From Tolypeutes matacus (taxonomy: Eukaryota > Chordata > Mammalia > Cingulata > Chlamyphoridae): 64,000 nt of DNA. Of this stretch, positions 38,202 to 50,261 are shown one piece after another (within the stretch, counting starts at the first letter, position 1; each line of letters starts with the position of its first letter). The notes under the pieces were generated by a model. The model saw nothing but the letters and a program-made list of their open reading frames with translations, did not search any database and was not told the DNA's origin. The stretch covers positions 1,401,303 through 1,465,302 of the forward strand of contig JAKSZT010020895.1 of the NCBI GenBank assembly GCA_026826555.1, given 5' to 3'. The translations under genes and the position numbers were made by a program.

Positions 38202-41057
38202 TATTTTTTGTCAATTAATTTTTAAGTTCACTTTTCAATACTCTTTTACAGATTAAGGTGATCTCAAAATAAAAAATTCCATTGCAATGAAGATGTAGCC
38301 TTGAAAGTAAATTAATCTGAATTATACAATTTTTTCTTTACCATTAATTATAAAAATCTTCCATGTTCTCAAAAATATGGAAAACCAGAAAGTAACAGTC
38401 TGGTAGTACAGAACATATACAATTGGAAGATATTACCAACAACTTAATCCATCTAAATCACATTTTGTATTATGCAATTTTAAGATTTAGAATTATCTGC
38501 TGTATAAGCCATTGGGAGTAAATTTTCTCAGTATACCCCAAGTTATGCTGTGTAAATATTTCCTTACTTATAAGTGAAAAGACTATTTTTTATTTTAAAA
38601 TAATATTTAAAATACTTGTTTGGAGAACTCTTAAATTAATTGCTTATTGATTTGAGTGGATATTAACAATAACATTATCTTAGTCATGTGCATGGAGAAA
38701 ACAAACAAATGTGAATTTCTTTCCCCATATTCTCCACCCCCCAAAATAAAATGGGCAATGGTATGTAAAAATCAAACTAAACTATAAAAAACAAATATTG
38801 AATTCAAATAGAAAGAAATAACTTTCCACATATATAATATAAATAGCATTTTCTCTATAATTATGTTAATTTTTTTTCCTTTTGAAATATGCATTTTCAC
38901 TCTTTCTTCTACCTTTTGCAAACCTTTCAAATAATTACTTTCTATTATGGAATTAAAATGTTATGAGTCCATGGTTTCTTAACATTCATCAGATGATAAA
39001 TGAAGGAGAATTTTTTCAATTTTGGGAAATTCATGAAGTAAATAATAATAGTATTCATAAAATTATGGTTCACAAATGAAATTATTCTTCTTATGAAAGT
39101 AAGGTTAGTAGGGTATTCAGGCAAAGGCACACATTCTGTCTGCATTTATTGCTACAAAGTTAATTACCCTAAATAAATTGTTGATATTCTAGTCAAACAA
39201 TTTTTATAGATATGCATATGAAACCCCAGTTTTCTCTGATTCCAAGTCACAAATGATGCTTTATTTCACTTGTTGAAATCTTCCCTTTTGATTTCACTTT
39301 CCCCTTAAATTAATGATTTACCATGTTTAAACTGCCACTAATTTTCTAGCTCCTTAATTGTAGACTGGAGAGGATACCTATTTTCTATTCTTGACACTGC
39401 CATTGATTTTAGTTGTGAACTTTACAAGTAACTTCATTTCTTTCTATAGAGATTTCTTCATCCAAAATATAGAGACAATATTTTTCACATAACTAAATGA
39501 GTCAGATCTTAGTTTCATATTTAAGATATATATAGAAGACCTTAGGGAAGAATAAAATACTAAATAGGTTGGCATGTTATTGTGTTCAATTTGTAGCTCA
39601 TACAAGACTAATTGTATGTTAGAGAGGTAAAAATTACTTGAGGTTTTCCTAGGTTACATACATACGGAATACCTAACTAGCACTTAACAAGTCAGATCTT
39701 GAAACCAGTGTTTTCTTAGGCTAGTGTTTAAATTCATAATCATAAAAGAAAACCCCCAATTTTTCATAGTACCTTATATTTCATGCAAAAACATGTAATT
39801 CCCACAATTAATGACACAAATTTAGTCATTCTAATTTTGATTGTAGATGGAAATGCCATGAGAAAATCCAAATTCTCAAAGTCTATACAAAAGTAAATAA
39901 TACTCAAAATTTGCAAACTTACCATGTTCCTCTCTTCTACATATATAGCCAACTTACAAAGAGTAAGAAAGTTACACCTAACATACCTGAATAAAAAGCA
40001 CTGAATCTTATATTCTCAAATATATGCGTTGGTCTTTCAGTGTGGGGGTAAGTTTTTCCCTGGGAATGTGGCATTGGTGGTTGGTAATTATGGTAGTCAG
40101 TATTACAGGGAGTTTATTCCTTGAATTTAGTTCCTCTCATTGCTCTGGTACATATGAATTCACTTTTTCTTAATCAATGCTTCACTGACTTTCTACCCAA
40201 AGTCATAATAATGTTTACTCTTAAATGAATTTCCCAGGCTGACAAGCATCATTTTCCTGTCATTGATTGTTATGCTTGTTTGTTTGGAATATCTCATCAA
40301 ACACCAAATGAGCAACTCCTTGATTTTATTGCTGTCTTAATCTCAAAATAAATAACTCAATGTAAATCAGAGAGTGTGCCTGTATTTAAATTTAACTTTT
40401 TATCTGTCAATGGTATCAAAAATAAATTCAGTGTATATCACATATTCAGTCTATATATGGGAATGAGGGGGCATAATTCACCATGGTTCTTCGATTCCTG
40501 CTTAAATTATTCTGGGATCATTCCTACACTTTCATTTTTGGTGTTGTCTGTTTCGTCATCAAAATGTGGTTATCTACTGTTCAGATTATTTCATTTCAGT
40601 TTCTTGAAATCATATTTCTCTCACTATTAGTGCTATTGATAATGTGCAATTTCTAATTCCTCCTACCTTTGTCAAAGTAAACCATGTACAATAGGAAGTT
40701 ATGTATGTTGAGAAACAGTTTGAAGACAAGTAAAAGAATTTTAATATTCGAATGAGTCAAATAAGGATGTGTAATTCATTACTAAAATTACTCCCAATGG
40801 GGTCTCACTCACATGATTAACTAAATAATGGGTAAAGTATAAATTGTAAAACTACATTTTTCTTGTTCTATGGCATTAAATTTTCCTTGCATGCTGTTTG
40901 GAATTACCTTCCCAAATAATTAACTGACCTGGTGTATTTCTATTTTATTCACATTATTAGACCCAGTAAAGCTTGGATAGCTGATTCTAACAAGTATGCA
41001 AGCCTCTATTATCTTAACTATGTGTGATTCATGCATCTTAGTCATTAGACATTTCCC
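38202..41057. other. No recognisable gene
   Basis: AT-rich, apparently unique. Open frames at 38945-39145, 39764-39952 and 40376-40630 have no domain, splice or conservation evidence. Confidence 0.4.
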
Positions 41058-41515
41058 TTGGGCCCGAAAAATGGCCCAATTGAAAACTTAAGCTGGGTAA
41101 TTTTAAAGACTGAGAACAAGTTTAACCAAATATCAAAGAAAAGCTGTTTAAAAAAAAAAAACAAAAGGCAAGAGAGAGAAATTGACTATCAGAGTAAATT
41201 CACCAACATATTCAGATGCCTAGACATGAGCAAAAAAATTACAAGTCATACAAAGAAACAGGAAAAGATGGCCCAGCCAAAAGAACAAACCAAATATCTT
41301 GAAAAGATACAGTATTTAAGACAATTAATCAGTGATAATCACACAATTCTCTTAAATCACTTCAAAGACTTTATAAAAAATATGAATAAAGATATAAAGG
41401 ATTTTAAGAAGACACTGGATAACCTAAAGAACAATTTGAAAGCCTGCAAAGGAAAGTAACAAACATTTTAGGAATGTAAGACATGATGGATTAGATTAAA
41501 AATACATTAGAGTGT
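41058..41515 (+). mobile_element. L1 ORF1 N-terminal part
   Basis: Open frame of 133 aa at 41058-41459, whose C-terminal two-thirds is L1 ORF1 (REIDYQSKFTNIFRCLD, then a lysine-rich coiled coil). The A-rich run at 41149-41161 is in frame. L1 identity stops near 41515 and resumes at about 42545, with about 105 bp of overlap in content between the two ends. Confidence 0.75.
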
Positions 41516-41726
41516 GAGTATTCTCACTGTCCTGGTTTTGTGATAATCAGGGTAGGCTAAATATTTGCTATATTAGAAACAATGCATGTGTCCCCAGACC
41601 TAGTTTTTCTCCCTAGATCTGGTTTTTAGGATGCTGGTGATAAACCAAGTTTGATGTTTTATGTGAACAACCCGTATGGGAAATGACTGTAACTCTAGGT
41701 ATCTTTGATCAACTTTAAGCAATATC
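41516..41726. other. Unassigned insert flanking a SINE
   Basis: Non-L1 sequence between the ORF1 fragment and a DAS SINE. Possibly the left part of the same repeat as 42296-42540. Identity unknown. Confidence 0.35.
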
Positions 41727-42246
41727 ACAGGGGTTCGGATGTGGCTAAAATGGTTGGGTGTCCATCTCCCATATGGAGGGAGCTGGGTTTGATTCCCAGG
41801 ACATCCTGGTAAAAATTAGCAAAAGAAAAATATAGAAGGTGTGCAGGCCAATAGGTCCTGTGCATTGGTGCACCATCAGGCCCTGCAAGCAGGTGCACTG
41901 CCAGGCCCCATGAGTGGGTGCACCGGTATGCCTTCAGGCCCCATGAGCAGGTGAGCACTAGGCCCCATGTGTGGGTGTGCCATCAGGCCCCATAAGCTGT
42001 GCAGGAAAATGATGACATAATAGGAGAGTGACACAAGGGAGAGCCAAGAGGAGATGCACAAAAAAACAGGAACAAAGGTGGCACAGGTGGTAGGGTGTCT
42101 CTCTCCCACATTAGAGATTCTGAGGATCCAATCCCAGTGAAGATAGGAGAAGGATGAGAAGACAGGGCAGGAAACAGACACAGAGAGTTGCACAGTGAAT
42201 GGACACAGAAACAGAAAAATGGGAGGGAGGTAAAAATGGATAAAAG

Positions 42247-42293
<47 letters not shown>

Positions 42294-42295
42294 AT
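41727..42295 (+). mobile_element. DAS-type SINE, composite, with (AAAT)n tail
   Basis: Head unit GGGGTTCGGATGTGGCTAAA with B box GCTGGGTTTGATTCCC (about 41790). A tandem minisatellite occupies the middle (about 41848-41998). A second tRNA-like unit follows (GGTGGCACAGGTGGTAGGG... GAGGATCCAATCCC, about 42080-42138), then an A-rich body and an (AAAT)n tail at 42246-42295. This longer composite form fits the more elaborate armadillo DAS subtypes. Open frames here are spurious. Confidence 0.75.
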
Positions 42296-42544
42296 CCTTA
42301 AAAAATGTATGGGGAGGAATATATGGACTATAGTTATAAGTAATACTTTGACGGTGCTCTTTCACGATTTGTTAAAAAATGTTTCATAACAATGAAGGGT
42401 GTTTTGGGGTTGGGGGGGAGATGTATAGGAGGCCTGTATAATGTTATGCATGTTTTTTTGTAAGTTCACGATGTTTACTGAACACTTATAGTTTATGTAT
42501 GTTCATATATGAATTGTATAATTCAATAAATTGTTTAAAAAACC
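42296..42544 (+). mobile_element. Possible L1 3' terminal segment
   Basis: Contains GGAGGAATATATGGACTATAGTT, a pattern common at the distal end of L1-type 3'UTRs, and ends ATTCAATAAATTGTTTAAAA with AATAAA followed by a short A run. It may be a truncated L1 tail in which the SINE landed, or an unrelated repeat. Confidence 0.4.
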
Positions 42545-43292
42545 AAAGAAGACACTGAATGAACACAAAAAATAGAATTTGAAGGCATATATTGAAAAAT
42601 AGCAGATTTTATGGAAATGAAATGCACAATAAATGAAATTAAAAATACCTTAGAAGCATATAAACACATATTTGAAGATGTAGAAGAAAAGATCAGTAAG
42701 CTTGACACAGGGTCACCGAAAACAAATTTACAAAAGAACAGATAATGAAATGAATGGAAAAAACTGAACAGTGCCTAAGGAACTAAATGATAACAAAAGA
42801 TGTGCAGTCATACATGTCATGGTTTCCCAGAAGGAAAAGAGAAAGGAAAAGGGGATAAAGAATATTTGAGAAAAATAATTGTAGAAAATTTCCCAACCTT
42901 ATGGAAAGACATAGATATCTGTGTCTAAAAAGCACAACATAATCCCATATAAATAAATCCAAATAGATAAAATCTGAGACACATAATAAACAGAATGTCA
43001 AATCCAAATATAAGGAGAGGATCACAGGTACAGCCAGAGAAAAGTAATGCATCACCTACAAGAAATACTTACTGAATTAAATGCTGATTTCTCAAAGGAA
43101 ACCATGGAGGCAAGAATGCAATAAGTAGTATAATATATTTAAGACCCAGAAAGAGAAAAACTGCCAGACAAGAATCTTATATCCAGTATTACTGACTTTC
43201 AAAAATGAGGGTGAGTTTAGAATATGCACAGAGAAACTGAATTTGTGTTTGTAACCAAGAAACTGGCACTGAAGGAAATGCAAAAAGGGGTC
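42545..43292 (+). mobile_element. L1 ORF1, middle and C-terminal part
   Basis: Degenerate ORF1: coiled-coil end, the RNA-binding domain (VIHVMVSQKEKRERKRG at about 42808) and C-terminal sequence to 43280. Stops throughout. It abuts a solo LTR at 43293. Confidence 0.75.
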
Positions 43293-43920
43293 TGTAGAAG
43301 TTTAGCAGGTTGATGAAGTTATGAATTCCAAAAATAGTTATTGGATTATGCATATAAACTGTTCTGTTAATCTGGGCATGATTAAGTTATGATTAGGGCG
43401 GTGACTGGGCCACAGCAGTAGGGCATTGAGCCCCACCCCTTGGTAGGTGGGGGAATCAAATAAAAAAGGCATTGCAAAGGACAGAGTAAGCAGTTCTGAT
43501 GTTGGAGTTTTGATGCTGGAGCCCAGGGAGGTGAGCAGACAGAGGAGCTTGGTCGTAAATAAGGAGAGAAGGCCCCAGGATAGAGATGAGCCATTCACCT
43601 GACAGTTCACAGCTGGCCTTGTGGAGAGAGTCAGAACCTAAAGAGCCTCATAGTCTACAGCTGACCTTGTGTTGGAAAGAGAGGAGCTAAGCCCAGAGAG
43701 AAATGCAGCCCTGGGAAGAGAGAAACCCAAGGAGCCTGAACGCTGGCAAATGTCCACAGCTGCCTTGCTCCAACATGTGGCAACGGACTTTGGTGAGGGA
43801 AGACTTATGCTTTATGGACCCATAACTGTAAGCTTCTACCCCAAATAAATACCTTTTATTAAAACCAACTGATTTATCATATTTTGCATCTGCACCCCTT
43901 TGTCTGACTAATGCAGGGTC
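43288..43920 (+). mobile_element. Solo LTR with 5-bp target duplication
   Basis: LTR at 43293-43915 starts TGTAGAAGTTT and ends ACTAATGCA, with GGGTC on both sides (43288-43292 and 43916-43920). It has the same plan as 3545-4044: GTTATGAATTCCAAAAATAG near the start, GAGCCCCACCCCTTGG in the middle, AATAAATACC (about 43844) and CACCCCTTTGTCTGACTAAT at the end. It is about 120 bp longer, mainly through a duplicated CAGCTGACCTTGTG-type segment (43606-43670). Inserted between L1 ORF1 and ORF2. Confidence 0.9.
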
Positions 43921-44702
43921 ATACAGCCTGAAAAGAAAAGACAGGAGAGAGATGCTTCAAAGAGTGTAGAAATAAAGATTATATCAGTAAAAGTAACTAA
44001 AATTGTGAAATGTGTGGTGAAAATAAGATATGAGTGATCAAATCCAAAGGTCTAAATGGGTGATGTAAAAACTACCTTCACAGTAACAACATTGCATTTT
44101 TATAATTAAATTCCCCAATCAAAAGGCACAGACAGCCAGAATGGATAAGAAAATATGAACCTTCTTTATGCTGTCTACATGAGAAACAAATTAGACCCAC
44201 AGATACAAAGAGATTGAAAGTGAGTGGCTGGGAGAAGGTATTCTATGTATGCACTAACCAAAAAAATAAAGCATGAGTAGCTATAACTATATCAAATGAT
44301 CTATAATTTGAAAACAAATCTATTAGAGACAAAGAAGACTATTATTATTAATAAATGGACAATTCACCATGAAGAAATAAGAGTCATAAATGTACATGCC
44401 CATAACCAGGAATCCCCAAATTATATGAGGCAAACACTGGCAAAACTGAAAGAAGAAACAGATGTCTCTAAAATGATTGTTGGAAACTTCAAAACAACAC
44501 TCATCATAGGATATAACATCTGATACAAGGATCAATAAAGAAACAGAGAGCTTGAATAATATGATAAATGAACTAAACCTAATAAACCTATACAGAACAT
44601 TGCATGCCAAAACAGCAGGATTTACATTTTTCTCAAGGTTGCATGGATCTTTCATCATGATATAACATATGTTGTGTCACAAAGTATATCTCAATAAATT
44701 TA
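43921..44702 (+). mobile_element. L1 ORF1-ORF2 spacer and endonuclease
   Basis: Spacer, then ORF2 endonuclease N-terminal sequence (region 44100-44260 reads QSKGTDSQNG...EPSLCCLHEKQI with breaks) and an open piece at 44296-44523 (75 aa). Stops at a reverse-oriented insertion whose duplication starts at 44691. Confidence 0.75.
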
Positions 44703-45638
44703 TTTGTTTATTTTTTTTATTTTTAAAGAAGATTCAGATTGCATAAATGTTTCACCAAATATGAGGGATTCCAATATATCCCTCCCATTCCCCTCCCACA
44801 CTTTCACCCATTAACAGCATCATTCATTAGTTTGTTACATTTGTTATGATGGATGAACAAATATTTAAGCATTGGTACATATCATGGCCTATAGTTTACA
44901 TTATGGTTACACTTTGCACTACCCAATTTTTTAGGTGTTGACAGAATGAATAATGGCCTGTATCCATCTGTGCATATCATGCAGAACAATCCCAAAATCC
45001 CCCAAATTCCCCATGTTATACATATTCTTCTTTCTCCCTCCACTCAGAACCTCTGGTGACCACCACCTTTGTATCAATCTTGCAATTTCTTCCATTACTA
45101 GAATACCAAATCCACTTTAGTTCATAGTTGCATTCTCACATTATCTTTGTTCATTCCTCAATCTTGAGGATTTAGGATGGTGATGCCCACCCTACTTCCA
45201 ACTGAGAGAGGGCTTAGATCCCATGGGGCAGCTGGATGGAACTGTATTGTTGCAGTTGTAAATACACTGTTGTTTTTTGTTTTTTATTGGAATGGACTTT
45301 GTCCATCATTATCCTTTCATTAGTTGTGCTGGGTGAGTCTGAGGAGATTCAGGGCTCAACTGACATATGAGCAGACCAAAGATTTTTAAGTCTCTGAGAC
45401 ATATATTTAATAGGTATAGTGCAAATTGCAGGTTCAAATAAGAGGAGGAGAAGAACCATGTGTAGGAAAATTATAAATGAGACTAACTCTGATTCATTTC
45501 AAAGTAAGTCTCACTGATGGGTTCCCAATTTCCGTGGGTTGTCTGCCTTGCCTGTAGTGTCTAATAGTCTCTAGAGTCCTCAAAACACCCCTTGAGTGAT
45601 TGTTTACTGTGGAAGTCAGTGAGCTTTCAATAAATTTA
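44691..45638 (-). mobile_element. Truncated L1 3' end, inverted, with 12-bp TSD
   Basis: An L1 3'UTR fragment of the long type at 44703-45626 in reverse orientation. Its A tail appears as T-rich sequence at 44703-44725. The distal UTR (TGTTCATCCATCATAAC on the - strand, about 44860) and block sequence (GACTTCCACAGTAAACA on the - strand, about 45600-45620) match 14280-15160. Perfect TCAATAAATTTA copies sit at 44691-44702 and 45627-45638, and ORF2 of the host L1 reads through them. It is younger than its host. Confidence 0.9.
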
Positions 45639-46838
45639 ATAAGATAAAAAATTAGACAAATCACTTTCTCTGATGATGATGCAACAAAAGTTGAAATCAA
45701 CAAGTAGAAAAAGAAAATTCACAAATATAGAGAGATGAAACAACACACTCAAATAATGAGTGGGTCAAAGAAGAAATTGTGTGAGAAATCAATAAATATC
45801 TCAACACAAATGAAAATGAGAACACAACATATCAGAATTCAGTGAAGGGAGTGCTGAGATGGAAATTTATAGCTCTCAATGCTTTCTTTAACAAAGATGA
45901 AAGAGCTAAAATCACTGACCTAGCTAAAAAGCTGGAGAAACTAGGAAAAGAACAACACTGTATGCTCAAAGCAATTAAAATAAATGATATAACCAATATC
46001 AGAGCAGACATAAATGAAATTGAGAAGGAAAATCAATAGAGACTACAAAACCAAGTTTGTTCTTTGAGAAGATTAACAAAATTGACAAGCAGCTAGACTG
46101 ACAAAGAAAGAAAGAGAGAAGATGCAAATAAATAAAACCTGAAATGAAAATGGAGACATTACTACTTACCCCATAGGAATAAAAGAGATTTTAAGATAAT
46201 AGATAATATGGGCAAATGTATGCCAACAAACTAGACAACGTAGATGGAATGGAAAAATTGCTAGGATTATACAAACAACCTCCACTTACTTGAAGAAATA
46301 GAGAACCCCAATAATCCAATCTCAAGTACAGTGATTAAAACAGACATCAAACCACTCCCTAAAATGAAAAGCCCATTACCAGATGGCTTTACATGTGAAT
46401 ACTACCAAGCATTCAAAGATCTAATACCAATCTTATGCAAACTCTTCTAAATAATTGAACAAGAAGGAATGTGACCAAACTCATTATATGAAGCCAATAT
46501 CACCTAAATACCAAAGCCAGGTAAATGTATTAAAAAAAAAAAAAAAAAAAAAAGAAAATTGCAGACCCATTTCACTAATGAACACAGATTCAAAAGTCCT
46601 CAACAACTTACTCACTAATCAAATTCACCAACACATTAAAAGAATTATTAATAAATACCGCGATCTAGTGTGTTTTATCCCAGGCATACAAGGATTGTTC
46701 AGCACAAGAAAATCCATCAGCAAAACACAGCACATTAATAAACCAAGGAAGAAAAATCACATGATCATCTAGATTAATGCAGAAAAGGCATTTGAAAAAA
46801 TCCAGTATCCTTTCTTGATAAAAACTCCAAAAGAAAGG
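45639..46838 (+). mobile_element. L1 ORF2 continued, truncated
   Basis: Linker (open piece 45842-46039 with RAKITDLAKKLEKLGKEQ) and N-terminal reverse transcriptase (46455-46772, 105 aa, with [20 protein letters not shown]). A 22-base A run at 46532-46553 lies in this frame, as an expanded A stretch. L1 identity ends near 46838, so palm core, C-terminus and 3'UTR are missing. Confidence 0.8.
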
Positions 46839-48660
46839 TAAGTATTTAGATAATTTCTATTTTCCAAATTTGAACAAGGCAAAAATAAACATAAGGTAGT
46901 TTCAAGAGATATGTTGATTTCCTGAAACATCATCAAACTTTTATACAGACAGGCTTTTTCATTTTATTTTCATGAAAATGATGCATGATAAAGTGTCTCA
47001 TTGTTAAATTTGCATTTCCTTAACCTTGTGTCCCCATGATGGATTCTTCCAGTGATTAGAATATATTGGCCCTATTGTACAGCATGGTTGACCTCAAGTT
47101 TAACCCCCTTATTTACCCACTAAAGAAACATAGATTTGAAGAACAACATGAGGAAAATGTGGTGCGATGAGAGGTGGTTTGAGGAGAAATGATGCTGTGG
47201 GTGTTTGAGCCCTTTGGACCATCTCATTCTTTTCACACATTTTTAAGTTAAACAAATGCAGCTGGTGCAGAAGGGTGGTATGCTGTCATGTGAAGTTGCA
47301 GATTTCAAAGGGACAAGACCTGTCACCCACTCTCTACTTTACTTCACTGAGCCTGTGAAAAAAGCAATAGGTAAGGTAATCTTATCTTTTCCAGCTCTGA
47401 CATCCTGGAAATAAATTTGTCCTTCCTGATCCCACATATAGGGGATATTAGTGTCTTTTTATCAGGGCAAATTTTAAGTAATACAGGGCTTGGAGTTTGT
47501 ACTCTGCTTTAAGAAACGTATCATGATTGAATCACCTCTCATGGATTGAGAGAGATCCTTGGCACTTCCTTCTTTTGAGGATTACATTATTACAATAAAC
47601 AACAATGCCAGAAAATATTACAAGCATTCTTGCATATTTTAAGTCTTTACATTGAAAAAACGACACTACTCTTAGAAGGAAATTCAATACAAGCATACTA
47701 TTGACAACATAATTATGGAAGTTATGTATATATGCATAATGTTATTGACCCTTTGTACCTTATCACTGTTGTATTCCAGGACTTCAAAGTTTCAAGTTGG
47801 ATGGTGAACAACTTTCAATCCTATAAATGCATTTCTATGACTGTATTTATGGCTTCATTTAAAATCTCTTCATGAATATGCAATTGATTCTCTTTGTAAA
47901 TATGCAGGATGGAAAATTTCCCACCTTGTGAAATGCCCTGAGCTTAAGAAGACACATAGGTAAATTGATGTAATTTCTGGGTGAAATTTGTTAATTCCCA
48001 CTGTCCATAATACATATAATATCTTTTGATGTTTTCTTTCACCTTTCTTTATGCAAAACTCTCTTCTCTCCACTCATGGAGGCCCTTATACTAGGGAGAA
48101 ATAAAGAATATTGGACTAAGAAACTAGTAAGACAGACTGAAAACTGGGACTTTAGCCAAGATCACCTTTATTTCATGAGGTGTATTCTTCATTTATGCAG
48201 GAATCTTCAATTTGTATATACTGGATGGCACCTCTAAAATCATCTAATGTCATTCACACCAACAAGATAAACATGAAGATTATAACTAAGGCCTAGAAAA
48301 GTTTGCAAATATGAATGGACCTAAACTGATATTTCTGGTATTATTTCTTTTCATCATGACCCCCATTAAGAGAATGAATGATATACACATAATGTATCAT
48401 TATCTCATGTGCAGCAGAAATCCAAGTTTTCAGGTGTAGAGTATAATTACAGAAATTAGGTATAAGTGATGAAAATGTCAGCAACTCTTTTTCCCTTCCC
48501 CAAATTCCACATGTATATGGAACTTAGAGTCTTAAGGGAAGGCAAGAAATGATTAAGTATGTTAAAAATGAATAAAAAAATATAATAGTTAATCAAGTCA
48601 AAGTCTAATTTTGACGTGTGTATTGTGGTTATTACCTTTTGGAATAATTATCTAATTCAA
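46839..48660. other. No recognisable gene
   Basis: Apparently unique sequence. It may include further decayed retroviral sequence at its right end, downstream of the pol remnant on the - strand, but nothing can be read. Confidence 0.35.
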
Positions 48661-48664
48661 GGAG

Positions 48665-49440
48665 GTGAATATCAATGGAAATGTCTAGAGCTGGAAGGGC
48701 AAGTGTTAAATTGTGGAGTTTATTTTAAGAACCTTTTCATTCTGGTCCCAATTAAAAATTAGTAGCATTTCAGTTCACCTGATAAACGTGCTGGAATAGC
48801 ACACTCAAATGAGGGATGCATTGCCTCCAAAATCCAAAGAGAGCAACTAGATGCTGTGCCCCTTTTATGGTTGTAGGGATGGCCAGAGGCAACACATTAT
48901 CCTTTACCTTAGAAGGGTTATCTCAACTTGCCTCACAACACTGGGTACCTAGAAATTTCACCTGAGTTTTGTTGGATTTATTTCCCATCCTTGATATGAA
49001 AATATTTTATCAATTATCATAAATTAGTTGCTACATATTGCTCACTAGGTCCAATCAATATAATGTAACCAGTGTACCAGACAAGTGTGATGTCTTGTGG
49101 AAAGGAAAGGTGATCAAATTACTTGAGGAATAGATTATGGTATAGGAATGGGTAGTTGTTATATCTCTGAGGTAGGACAGGGAGGTGTATTGCCAGATGA
49201 AAGAAAACTGTTTCATTCTGTCTTTACTAAGATACATTGAGACAAAAGTAGTTGCTATGTCAATACCTGCACACCAGGTACCACACATTGTGTCAATTTT
49301 CTCAAGTAATGATACAGTACCACATATGGAACAGTAGCTGCAATTGGAGTCACCACCTGGTTAAGTTTACAATTATCTACTGCCATACTCCAAAAGTAAT
49401 TTCTTTTCTGTGCAGGCTGTATAGGATTCTTGAATGGTGA
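48665..49440 (-). pseudogene. Endogenous retrovirus pol remnant (RT region)
   Basis: On the - strand two short open frames (49255-49458 and 49055-49288), plus further out-of-frame pieces down to about 48665, resemble retroviral reverse transcriptase. They contain KLNQVVTPIA, then a stretch with CAGIDIATTF, and later a PHLSVLF-containing piece, in the expected order. Frames shift repeatedly and stops are frequent, and the catalytic motif cannot be read, so it is inactive. The remainder of pol, gag and env were not recognised. I judge it gammaretrovirus- or ERVL-like without deciding; classification needs a search. Confidence 0.75.
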
Positions 49441-50105
49441 TGTGGTGGTGTCTGCCAAAGGGCTGCCAATGCAAAGTACCAGGAATCTGTTGGCTTTTAT
49501 AAAGGATATTTATTTGGAGTAAAAGCTTACAGCCCCAAGGCCAGAGACATTCCAACTCAATGTACCATAAGAGGTCCTTTCTCACCAAAGTCATCTGCCA
49601 CATGTTGAAGCAAGATAGTGGGCAATCTCTGTGAGGTTTCCTCCTTCCTGTCTGGGTCAACTGCTATACTTCTTCCTGATTTCCGCTGCTGGCTTGTTTT
49701 TTTCAGGGCTTCCTATATCAGTCTGCCCTCTCTTCCCAAGGTCAGATGTAAGCTATCAGGCAAAATAGATCATCTCTCCCTGGGGCTTTAGCTTTTCATG
49801 CCTTCTTCTTTCTGTTACATGGCCAGATAATAAAATGACAGAACTCCCTCTTCCTTGTGTGTCTGTCTGTCTGTGTGTCATTTTATATCAGACCCTCCAA
49901 GGGGGCAGGGACTCAACCTGAGTCATGCCTCACTGATACAGTAAAATAAAAAATCCCTCAAAACAATTTTGACAGGTAATCTAATCAAATTCCCCTCAAT
50001 TGAATTTAATATAATCAAAGTGCATCACACCCAGAGGAATGGATTGGTTTACAAACATAATCTTTCTTTTTGGGAGATTCATTAATTAATCTCAAACTAC
50101 CACTC
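49441..50105 (-). mobile_element. LTR inserted in ERV pol, - strand
   Basis: Same LTR family as 3545-4044 and 43293-43915, reversed. On the - strand it starts GTGGTAGTTTGAGA-like at about 50104, has AATAAATATCC at about 49507-49517, and ends CAGCCCTTTGGCAGACACCA near 49441. About 665 bp, the longest of the three. It includes a (TCTG)n/(TG)n tract at 49858-49878. pol-like reading continues on both sides, so it landed inside an older pol. No clean 5-bp duplication remains. The 95-aa frame at 49373-49660 spans the junction and is spurious. Confidence 0.8.
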
Positions 50106-50260
50106 GTAGGAATAATCACCCCTGCATTCTTCAAATCCTTGGTGGTGTCACAAATCTCTGCAATTCCTCTAGAAATGTGTTATTGCATTTAGTTTACTAA
50201 TACAAAGCAAATGTCTGCAGGTTTTCAGTCATAAAGCCTCAGCTGGATACCTGATAACCT
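50106..50260 (-). pseudogene. Possible upstream part of the ERV pol remnant
   Basis: On the - strand a short stretch next to the LTR reads DLKNAGVIIPT, which fits the residues expected just before the reverse transcriptase motifs on the other side of the LTR. Too short for certainty. Confidence 0.4.
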
Positions 50261-50261
50261 G

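Noticed and set aside
40376..40630. 84-aa hydrophobic + strand ORF
   Set aside because: No homology cue, no splice sites, in AT-rich unique sequence where frames of this size are expected by chance.
46832..46845. Splice-donor-like AAAGGTAAGTA at the L1 end
   Set aside because: It occurs where L1 identity stops, with no exon, acceptor or frame to pair with it.
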